From SpSt-398 sp033762195 (lineage in GTDB: Bacteria > Bacteroidota > Bacteroidia > Chitinophagales > Chitinophagaceae), in the NCBI GenBank assembly GCA_033762195.1, contig JANRLV010000162.1:1-10943 (forward strand): a stretch of DNA of 10,943 bases, given 5' to 3'. Position 1 is the stretch's first letter, and every line of letters begins with the position of its first letter. The position numbers and the translations under genes were made by a program. A model generated the notes under the pieces. The model searched no databases and was not told the DNA's origin. It was given only the letters and a program-made list of their open reading frames with translations. Shown here one piece after another: positions 1-6,010 of the stretch.

Positions 1-65
1 AGAATCTGATGCCCCAATCGACGGATGGTCAGGTCCAGTTGCTGTTCATTCAGGATGGTCTTCAC
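1..65 (-). CDS. pyrR: PyrR-like bifunctional pyr regulator/uracil phosphoribosyltransferase, N-terminus only (runs off left edge)
   Basis: Reading leftward from a GTG at 65-63 gives 21 codons, V-K-T-I-L-N-E-Q-Q-L-D-L-T-I-R-R-L-G-H-Q-I, which stay open to the window edge. This matches the way Bacteroidota PyrR proteins begin: a short 'ILN' strand, then a helix of the type LxLTIxRLxxQ(I/L), before the phosphoribosyltransferase core, which lies outside the window. PyrR proteins bind uridine nucleotides, regulate pyrimidine genes in many bacteria and may have uracil phosphoribosyltransferase activity. An in-frame TAG at 80-78 limits the start, and AGGA at about 79-76 is a weak ribosome-binding match, so the GTG is the only reasonable start. 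The gene is divergent from the AsmA-like gene. The call rests on about 21 residues recalled from family wording, so it is moderate; nothing catalytic can be seen. Confidence 0.68.
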   Translation of the reverse strand, partial: MKTILNEQQLDLTIRRLGHQI

Positions 66-183
66 ACGTAAATTTTCCTAAAATTAGGGCTCAGGGCATC
101 AAATTCAAAATCAATAACATGCAACCCCTTGCGTATCTGGCCTCATATTTGCAATTTTACATCTCCCGTTCAAAATCAATACT
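66..183. promoter_or_regulatory. Divergent intergenic region between pyrR-like gene and AsmA-like gene
   Basis: This 118-bp A/T-rich stretch must hold the promoters of both divergent genes. I see no clear Bacteroidota promoter (TTTG, then about 20 bp, then TAnnTTTG). The nearest is CATATTTG at about 144-151, one mismatch from the -7 consensus, without a convincing upstream partner. There is no Shine-Dalgarno before the ATG at 184. The region also holds a duplicated start-region sequence and a short leader ORF, described separately. Confidence 0.4.
104..121 (+). repeat. Direct repeat copy 1 (TTCAAAATCAATA + ATG)
   Basis: The 13-mer TTCAAAATCAATA occurs at 104-116 and again at 169-181. Extended to 18 bp, both copies end in ATG (119-121 and 184-186) and differ at two positions only. 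The second copy is the immediate leader of the AsmA-like gene, so the first looks like a duplicated initiation region. The ATG of copy 1 opens a 22-codon ORF that ends at TGA 185-187, overlapping the start of the next gene as ATGA. Confidence 0.6.
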
Positions 184-186
184 ATG
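169..186 (+). repeat. Direct repeat copy 2, including the AsmA-like start codon
   Basis: This is the second copy of the 18-bp start-region repeat (16 of 18 positions shared with 104-121). It contains the ATG of the AsmA-like gene at 184-186. There is no purine-rich Shine-Dalgarno element in it. The A-rich sequence TTCAAAATCAATA takes its place, as is common before Bacteroidota starts. Confidence 0.6.
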
Positions 187-3015
187 AAGAAAATTCTCCT
201 CAGAACCTTAAAGATATCCGGCATCGTACTCCTTGTCCTTGTTCTCTTTGCCTTTGCCGCGCCATTTCTCTTTAAAAACAAGATCCTGACCCTGGCCAAA
301 AAGGAGATCAATCAGAACCTGATCGCGGTGGTGGATTTTAAGGACCTTAATATATCTTTTTTCAGGAAATTTCCCCAGGTTTCCCTGCGATTGCGAGACC
401 TCTCTGTCGCGGGTACCGGAAATTTTGCCGGAGATACTTTATTGGCAGCGCCTGAAATCGGGGTATCGGTTAATTTGTTGAGTTTCCTGAAAGGTTCGGA
501 TATGAAGATCCGGTCGGTAGATATGAAGTCGCCGCGAATTCATTTGCTGGTAAACAAGGAAGGGTTTGCCAATTGGGATATCACCAAACCCGATACCGCT
601 ACCACTGACACTGATAGCAGTTCCTCATCTTTTAAAGTGAATTTGCAGGAATACACAATCACCGATGCCTACCTGTATTATCAGGATGAACCCGCAGGCA
701 TGAAAGCGGAAGTAAAAGGGTTAAACCACGAAGGAAGCGGCGATCTGATGGCTGAGGATTTCGTACTGAAAACCCAAACCGACGCACAATCTGTTTCATT
801 TAACTATGGGGGCATCCCCTACCTGGCGGGTAATGAAGCACATATTACCAGCGATATTCAGGCCAATCTGACAACGAGCAAATACAGTTTTGCGAATGCA
901 TTGGTCAAGGTTAATAACCTGGAAATAAAAACAGATGGTTTCTTTCAATTGGAAAGCGACAGTTCCTATTTGATGGATATACGTTTCAATGCACCGTCTA
1001 CAGAATTCAAAGACCTGCTGTCGCTGGTGCCTGCAGTCTACACAAAGGATTTTCAGTCTATTAAAACAAGCGGAAAGGCCTTGTTTCAAGGCTTTGTAAA
1101 GGGCCGTTACAGTCCGGTAGAAATGCCTGCCTATGAAGTTAAAGCAGAAGTAAAGGATGGATTCTTTCAATATCCTGATCTGCCCAAACCTGTTTCCGAT
1201 ATACAGATTGCCCTGCTCGCCTCCAATCCCGACGGTCAGCCTGACAATGCTGTTCTTGATATCTCCCGGGGGCATTTAAAAATGGATAATCAGCCTCTGG
1301 ATTTCAAATTGCTATTTAAAAATCCGGAGACATTACAATACCTCGACGCCCTGGTAAAGGGCCGGATCGATCTTTCCAGCATCGGTCGCTATATTAAACT
1401 CCCTGAAAAAACACAACTGGCCGGGATACTGGATGCGGATGTTTTTGCCAAAGGAAGTATGGCTGCCCTGCAATCGCAAAAGGGAAACTTTTCAGCGGGT
1501 GGGTTCTTCGATTTGCGTGACCTGATGTATGCCTCGGCCAACCTGGAAAAGCCGATCCGGAATGGTCAACTCCATGCTGTTATCACCAACCAATCGGGCA
1601 TTGCAGATGAAACCACCGTTGATATTCCACAGGGGCATTTGGAATGGGGTACCGATCCATTTGATTTCAATGTGCGCCTGTCCAAACCCATTACGGTCAT
1701 GTCACTGGCCGGAGATGTGGCTGGCAAATACATGAATACGAATTTCAAAGCAGGAGGAAACCTGGACAATATTCAAGGCTTCCTTACCAACAAAGGGGCG
1801 ATGAAAGGGAAACTCAACCTGAGTGCCGACCGGATGAACCTGAATGATTGGATGGGAACCTCCTCCACAACAGATACCAATACGACGACGACCTCCACCG
1901 GAGCTTTTGAAGTTCCCAAAGGAATTGACCTGTCAATACTTGCAAAAGCGGGTTCAGTTATATACGACAAAGTCGATTACCAAAACATTGAAGGGGCTCT
2001 GTCTATCGCCGATGAAACCGTTACCTTAAAAAACCTGAAGGCACAGGCATTAGGGGGTGATATTACTTTTAACGGTTCTTATTCTACTTTAAACAGCAAG
2101 AAAGATCCGGCTATTGCCATCACCTACGACATTGATAAAGTTGATGCCCAAAAAGCATTCCTCGCCTTTAATACCGTACAAAAACTCATGCCCATCGGGC
2201 AATTTATCGGAGGAACCCTGTCCTCTGAATTTACCATGACCGGCAACCTGGGCAGTGATATGATGCCTTTGTTCAATACCCTGACCGGAAAGGGTAATTT
2301 CCTGCTGCTGGATGGTTTTTTGAGTAAATTCAAACCCCTGGAGAAGATCGCCAGCACCTTGCAGATCGACCAGTTAAAAGAGATCAGCATAAAGGATGTA
2401 AAAAACTATATTGAATTTGCCAATGGAAAAGTATTGGTCAAACCATTTACGGTAAAAGTAAAGGACATCGAAATGGAAATTGGTGGATTGCATGGGCTTG
2501 ACCAATCCATAGATTATATCGTTCAAATGAAGGTCCCACGGAAATACCTGGGTAATCAAGCCAACTCATTGGTAAATGAGCTGGCAGCCAAAGCAACAGC
2601 AAAAGGCGTTCCGGTGAATATGGGTGAAACGGTTAACCTGCTGATGAAAATGGGTGGTACATTGACCAACCCTACCCTTAAAACAGAACTCAAGGAAGCG
2701 GCAGGAAATGCAGCTGAAGAACTAAAAAATCAGGCCCTGAATTTTGCCAAAGAAAAAGCAGACAGCGCCAAAGCCATGATCAAGGATTCAGCAAATGCAC
2801 TGAAAAAAGAAATCACGAACGATATTAAAAAAGGGATTGAAAACGAACTCAGGAATAAACTCTTTGGGAAAGATACCACAGCCATAAAAGATACCGCTTC
2901 TGGCAAACCCCTCGAGGATACCAAAAAGAAATCGGAGCAAAAAGTAAAGAACACGCTGGACAAACTGTTAAACCAGAAGAAACCTTCGGCGGATACAGTG
3001 AGGCGTGAGCGGTGA
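184..3015 (+). CDS. AsmA family protein (membrane-anchored, large periplasmic AsmA-like protein)
   Basis: The product has 943 residues. After a short basic start, a hydrophobic segment at about 11-30 anchors it in the inner membrane. The following stretch (NLIAVVDFKDLNISFFRKFP, about 45-64) is the usual N-terminal AsmA signature in Bacteroidota. The middle is a long run of beta-rich repeats broken by two low-complexity linkers, a D/T/S-rich one near 138-149 and a T-rich one near 557-573. The AsmA-like C-terminal region (GGTLSSEFTMTGNLGSDMMP and the following 'LTGKGNFLLLDG') lies at about 680-720. The last ~110 residues are Lys/Ala/Glu/Asp-rich and probably helical. AsmA/TamB-like proteins belong to the bridge-like group thought to act in outer-membrane biogenesis or lipid transport; the role of this one is inferred. 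The final codons (V-R-R-E-R-stop) lie inside the CGTGAGN repeat array, so the repeat has probably rewritten the natural C-terminus. Confidence 0.88.
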   Translation: MKKILLRTLKISGIVLLVLVLFAFAAPFLFKNKILTLAKKEINQNLIAVVDFKDLNISFFRKFPQVSLRLRDLSVAGTGNFAGDTLLAAPEIGVSVNLLSFLKGSDMKIRSVDMKSPRIHLLVNKEGFANWDITKPDTATTDTDSSSSSFKVNLQEYTITDAYLYYQDEPAGMKAEVKGLNHEGSGDLMAEDFVLKTQTDAQSVSFNYGGIPYLAGNEAHITSDIQANLTTSKYSFANALVKVNNLEIKTDGFFQLESDSSYLMDIRFNAPSTEFKDLLSLVPAVYTKDFQSIKTSGKALFQGFVKGRYSPVEMPAYEVKAEVKDGFFQYPDLPKPVSDIQIALLASNPDGQPDNAVLDISRGHLKMDNQPLDFKLLFKNPETLQYLDALVKGRIDLSSIGRYIKLPEKTQLAGILDADVFAKGSMAALQSQKGNFSAGGFFDLRDLMYASANLEKPIRNGQLHAVITNQSGIADETTVDIPQGHLEWGTDPFDFNVRLSKPITVMSLAGDVAGKYMNTNFKAGGNLDNIQGFLTNKGAMKGKLNLSADRMNLNDWMGTSSTTDTNTTTTSTGAFEVPKGIDLSILAKAGSVIYDKVDYQNIEGALSIADETVTLKNLKAQALGGDITFNGSYSTLNSKKDPAIAITYDIDKVDAQKAFLAFNTVQKLMPIGQFIGGTLSSEFTMTGNLGSDMMPLFNTLTGKGNFLLLDGFLSKFKPLEKIASTLQIDQLKEISIKDVKNYIEFANGKVLVKPFTVKVKDIEMEIGGLHGLDQSIDYIVQMKVPRKYLGNQANSLVNELAAKATAKGVPVNMGETVNLLMKMGGTLTNPTLKTELKEAAGNAAEELKNQALNFAKEKADSAKAMIKDSANALKKEITNDIKKGIENELRNKLFGKDTTAIKDTASGKPLEDTKKKSEQKVKNTLDKLLNQKKPSADTVRRER

Positions 3016-3095
3016 GAGGCGTGAGAGACGTGAGTCGTGAGTCGTGAGTATGAACTCACATCTCACGTCTCACGTCTCACGATTGACGTCTCACG
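2998..3095. repeat. Palindromic array of 7-bp CGTGAGN units (copy 1), between convergent genes
   Basis: From 2998 to 3049 the + strand carries repeated GTGAG units; from 3054 to 3095 it carries the complementary CTCAC units with a clear 7-bp period. The centre is GTGAGT (3044-3049), ATGA, ACTCAC (3054-3059), a perfect 6-bp stem with a 4-base loop, extended outward by imperfect pairing of neighbouring units. It sits between the converging AsmA-like and dehydrogenase genes and could stop transcription from both sides, but no T-tract follows, so intrinsic termination is only a possibility. The TGA of the AsmA-like gene (3013-3015) lies within it. A related array is at 5954-6010. Confidence 0.85.
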
Positions 3096-3099
3096 AAAA

Positions 3100-4731
3100 T
3101 CACTCCCCCGCCATAAACGGATACCGGTAATCCACAGGCGGATTAAATGTTTCTTTGATCGTACGCGGGCTTAACCAACGATACAGATTGAGGATAGATC
3201 CTGCCTTATCATTGGTACCACTTCCCCTGGCGCCGCCAAAAGGTTGCTGGCCTACCACTGCTCCAGTAGGTTTGTCATTGATGTAAAAATTACCTGCCGC
3301 GTTTCGTAGTTTATTGGTAGCAAGTTCCACTGCTTCCCTGTCTTTGGAGATCACTGAACCTGTAAGCGCATAGGGTGAGGTATTATCCAGCAGTTCAAGG
3401 GTTTTTTCAAATTCATTTTCCGGGTAAACGTACACCGTCAATACCGGCCCAAAGATCTCTTCGCACATGGTTACATATTTCGGGTCTTTTGCTTCTATGA
3501 CCGTTGGTTGAATAAACCATCCTTTCGAAGAATCACATACGCCGCCTACCCATAGGTCCGCCTGGGGATCCTGTTTGGCATTGTCAATATATCGTTTGAT
3601 GCTATTAAAGCTCTTTTCATCGATTACTGCATTGATGAAATTCGAAAAATCTTCAACGGATCCCATCTTAAAACTGTTCACACCGTCAATCAGTTTCTTT
3701 TTAACTGCTGAAGCCAGATTGGAGGGAATATAGGCACGTGAGGCAGCAGAACATTTTTGTCCCTGGAATTCAAACGCACCACGAAGCAAGGCGGTCGCCA
3801 CTACATCGGCATCCGCTGTTTTATGCGCGATCACAAAATCCTTACCCCCTGTTTCACCTACAATTCGCGGATAGGACCGGTAGTTGGACATATTCTTACC
3901 AATGGTCTCCCACATGTTATTGAAAACGCCTGTAGAGCCGGTAAAATGTACCCCGGCAAAATCACGGTGATTAAAACAAACCTTACCAATAGTGGGGCCA
4001 TCTACATAAATGAGGTTGATGACACCATCGGGCAATCCCGCTTCTTTCAGAATACGCATGGTCATTTGGGCGGCATATACCTGTGTATTGGCAGGCTTCC
4101 ACACGACCACATTACCACACATCGCGGCAGAGGTAGGCAGATTGCCCCCGATAGCTGTAAAATTGAAAGGGGTAACGGCAAGGACAAAACCTTCAAGCGG
4201 ACGATATTCCATTCGGTTATGCATACCCGGGCCACTAATGGGTTGTTGCTTATAGATTTCACTCAGGAAATGAACATTGAACCGCAGAAAGTCAATCAGC
4301 TCACAAGCCGCATCGATCTCCGCCTGAAAAACATTCTTGCTTTGTCCCAACATGGTCACACCATTCATATAGGGGCGGTACCGGGTGGCCATCAGGTCGG
4401 CTGCCTTTAGAAATATATTCGCTCTGTTCTCCCAACTCATCGCTGCCCAGGATTCGCGCGCTGCCAAAGCCGCATCGATCGCCTGGTGTACATGGCTTTC
4501 ATCCCCTGCATGAAAATGACCCAGGGTATGACTGGTTTCATGAGGTGGATGCATGGCCACTTTTTTACCAGTCCTTACTTCTTCCCTGCCGATATACATC
4601 GGCACATCAATCGTCTGACCTTTTAACTCCGCCAATACTTCTTTCAGCCTTTTTCTTTCGGCAGAACCGGGGGCATAATTGAGGACTGGCTCATTGATCG
4701 GCATCGGGTAAGAGAAAGTTCCAAAGCTCAT
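3100..4731 (-). CDS. pruA: L-glutamate gamma-semialdehyde (1-pyrroline-5-carboxylate) dehydrogenase
   Basis: The 543-residue product is an aldehyde dehydrogenase that oxidises glutamate-5-semialdehyde to glutamate with NAD+, the second step of proline breakdown. Visible landmarks are the TPFNFTAIGGNL segment (187-198, with the oxyanion-hole Asn190), the cofactor loop FTGSTGVF (263-270), the general base in VGETGGKDF (Glu293), the catalytic cysteine in EFQGQKCSAASRAY (Cys327) and the EEIFGPVL motif further on. The length and long N-terminal arm fit the stand-alone, mitochondrial-ALDH4-like P5C dehydrogenases rather than the PutA fusion. No proline dehydrogenase gene is in the window. The ATG start at 4731 gives the family-like N-terminus and has no Shine-Dalgarno. 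It lies 110 bp downstream of prfB on the same strand; it may have its own promoter. The stop lies just outside the 7-bp repeat array. Confidence 0.95.
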   Translation of the reverse strand: MSFGTFSYPMPINEPVLNYAPGSAERKRLKEVLAELKGQTIDVPMYIGREEVRTGKKVAMHPPHETSHTLGHFHAGDESHVHQAIDAALAARESWAAMSWENRANIFLKAADLMATRYRPYMNGVTMLGQSKNVFQAEIDAACELIDFLRFNVHFLSEIYKQQPISGPGMHNRMEYRPLEGFVLAVTPFNFTAIGGNLPTSAAMCGNVVVWKPANTQVYAAQMTMRILKEAGLPDGVINLIYVDGPTIGKVCFNHRDFAGVHFTGSTGVFNNMWETIGKNMSNYRSYPRIVGETGGKDFVIAHKTADADVVATALLRGAFEFQGQKCSAASRAYIPSNLASAVKKKLIDGVNSFKMGSVEDFSNFINAVIDEKSFNSIKRYIDNAKQDPQADLWVGGVCDSSKGWFIQPTVIEAKDPKYVTMCEEIFGPVLTVYVYPENEFEKTLELLDNTSPYALTGSVISKDREAVELATNKLRNAAGNFYINDKPTGAVVGQQPFGGARGSGTNDKAGSILNLYRWLSPRTIKETFNPPVDYRYPFMAGE

Positions 4732-4740
4732 ATAAAATAA

Positions 4741-4764
4741 TTTGAGGATTTGAGAATTTGAATA
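4741..4764. repeat. Three tandem 8-bp units (TTTGAnnA) upstream of the dehydrogenase gene
   Basis: The + strand reads TTTGAGGA, TTTGAGAA, TTTGAATA: three consecutive octamers sharing TTTGA and the last A. They end about 10 bp from the ATG of the dehydrogenase gene, so on its coding strand they form its 5' leader (three TCAAA blocks). They may be a remnant of a longer intergenic tandem repeat or a protein-binding site; neither can be decided from one copy. Confidence 0.6.
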
Positions 4765-4841
4765 TTTTAGGTGCTGGTTTTATTTTTAAAGGTCGAAATT
4801 ACATCAGATAAAACGCGGAATAAACCCTGACAATCGAGTCA

Positions 4842-5931
4842 TTAACCTTCCTCGGCAGATTGCATCAGATACGCTTTTATAAACCCATCCAACTCACCAT
4901 CCATCACTGGTTGAATATTTCCTGTCTCATGATCTGTGCGGTGGTCTTTGATCATTTTATAAGGATGGAAAACATAACTGCGAATCTGGCTGCCCCACTC
5001 AATTTTCCGTTTATTGGCATTGGCCGCATTCTTCAATTCCTCCCGTTTGCGCAATTCCTCTTCGTACAAACGGCTCTTCAACATTTGCATGGCTTTTTCG
5101 CGGTTCCCTAACTGGGTTCTTTCCGTTTGGCAAACCACTACAAAACCGGTGGGGATGTGCGTAAGCAATACCTTGGTCTCCACCTTGTTTACATTCTGTC
5201 CACCGGCACCACCACTACGGGCAGTTTCCATCTTCACTTCACTGTCTTTGATCTCAATATTGATCGTATCATCCACCAACGGGTAAACAAATACGGAGGA
5301 GAAAGAGGTATGCCGGCGGGCATTGGAATCAAATGGGGAAATACGCACAAGGCGGTGTACTCCGCTCTCGGCCTTCAGAAAGCCATAGGCAAACGGGCCT
5401 TCAAATTGAAGGGTACAGGTTTTGATCCCTGCCCCATCGCCCCAAACCCAATCGAGTTCAGTCACCTTCCAGCCTTGCTTCTCACCATACATTCGATACA
5501 TCCGGGCGAGCATTTCCGACCAGTCCTGGCTTTCTGTTCCCCCCGCACCGCTATTGATCTGTAGTACAGCCGGCAGCTCATCCTCTGGATTGTTCAGGGT
5601 ACCTTTGAATTCCGCATCTTCCACGCCGGATTCTGCTTTTTCAAATGCCTCCCTGACCTCTTCTTCAGTGGCTTCACCTTCTTTCCAAAAATCAAATAGA
5701 ACGGAGAAATCTTCAATTGCCGATGCCGTAGATTCATAAAGTTTTACCCAGTATTCATTCTGCTGGATATTCTTCATGATCTCAGTCGCGCGTTTGTTGT
5801 CATCCCAGAAACCGGGACTAAGCGATAGTTGTTTTTCGTGCGTTATTTTCTGTTGACGGTTCTCGACGTCAAAGAAACCTCCTTATCCCGTCAAGACGGG
5901 ACCGCAAATCTTTCAATTTTTCTGCTGTCAT
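4842..5931 (-). CDS. prfB: Peptide chain release factor 2, expressed by programmed +1 frameshift
   Basis: RF2 frees finished proteins at UGA and UAA codons. The main frame (5777 downward) lacks the protein's N-terminus. Upstream, an ATG at 5931-5929 opens a 20-codon frame that stops at UGA 5871-5869. Skipping one base at CTT-T (5871) and continuing with GAC at 5870 joins it in frame to the rest, giving 362 residues, close to the usual RF2 length. Visible motifs in the joined protein are the stop-codon-reading tripeptide SPF at about 198-200 (RF2-type, not the RF1 PxT) and the peptidyl-hydrolysis GGQ at about 243-245, within RSGGAGGQNVNKVET. SGAGGTESQDW (about 127-137) is also typical. The coordinates given span both frames; a plain ORF caller would start at 5777 and lose 51 residues. 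It lies 75 bp after a lipoprotein gene, separated by the second CGTGAGN array. No Shine-Dalgarno is seen before the 5931 start. Confidence 0.95.
5868..5883 (-). promoter_or_regulatory. prfB programmed +1 ribosomal frameshift site
   Basis: On the coding strand the site reads AGG AGG TTT CTT TGA C, with TGA at 5871-5869. It has every element known from the E. coli site (AGGGGG TAT CTT TGA C): a Shine-Dalgarno-like hexamer, a 3-base spacer, the slippery CTT, an in-frame UGA and a following C that weakens termination. When RF2 is scarce the ribosome pauses at UGA and slips +1 on CUU to UUU, making RF2; when RF2 is plentiful it terminates after 20 residues. The reading frame after the slip runs unbroken into the RF2 body, which confirms the site. 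Confidence 0.96.
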
Positions 5932-5953
5932 AGCGGCGAAGATAGGAAGAAAT

Positions 5954-6010
5954 CGTGAGACGTGAAGCGTGAGACGTGAGGCGTGAGGCGTGAGAAGCCT
6001 CACGTCTCAC
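5954..6010. repeat. Palindromic array of 7-bp CGTGAGN units (copy 2), between lipoprotein gene and prfB
   Basis: Six 7-bp units run on the + strand from 5954 to 5995 (CGTGAGA, CGTGAAG, CGTGAGA, CGTGAGG, CGTGAGG, CGTGAGA), followed by inverted units to 6010. GTGAGACGTGAGGC at 5969-5982 is the exact reverse complement of 5997-6010, giving a 14-bp perfect stem with a 14-base loop; a shorter alternative pairs 5983-5989 with 5997-6003. The TGA stop of the lipoprotein gene (6009-6007) lies in the array. Its place in the 75-bp gap ahead of prfB means it could reduce read-through into prfB or protect the upstream mRNA's 3' end. Confidence 0.88.

Noticed and set aside
796..1275. 159-codon minus-strand ORF inside the AsmA-like gene
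   Set aside because: Shadow of the long + strand frame; Cys/His/Arg-rich composition without domain pattern.
2998..3095. CRISPR array
   Set aside because: Units are 7 bp, contiguous, without unique spacers, and the array inverts in the middle; no cas genes nearby.
3016..3099. Standard rho-independent terminator between convergent genes
   Set aside because: A hairpin exists but the stem is imperfect beyond 6 bp and no T-tract follows on either strand, so it is listed as a repeat only.
3757..4410. 217-codon + strand ORF opposite the dehydrogenase gene
   Set aside because: It lies entirely antisense to a strongly conserved aldehyde dehydrogenase frame with its catalytic motifs, and its product has no recognisable domain.
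5127..5564. 145-codon + strand ORF opposite prfB
   Set aside because: Antisense to the conserved RF2 core, including the GGQ region; no independent support.
5869..5871. In-frame TGA in prfB as a sequencing error or pseudogene mark
   Set aside because: All parts of the known RF2 recoding site are present at correct spacing and the rest of the protein is intact.
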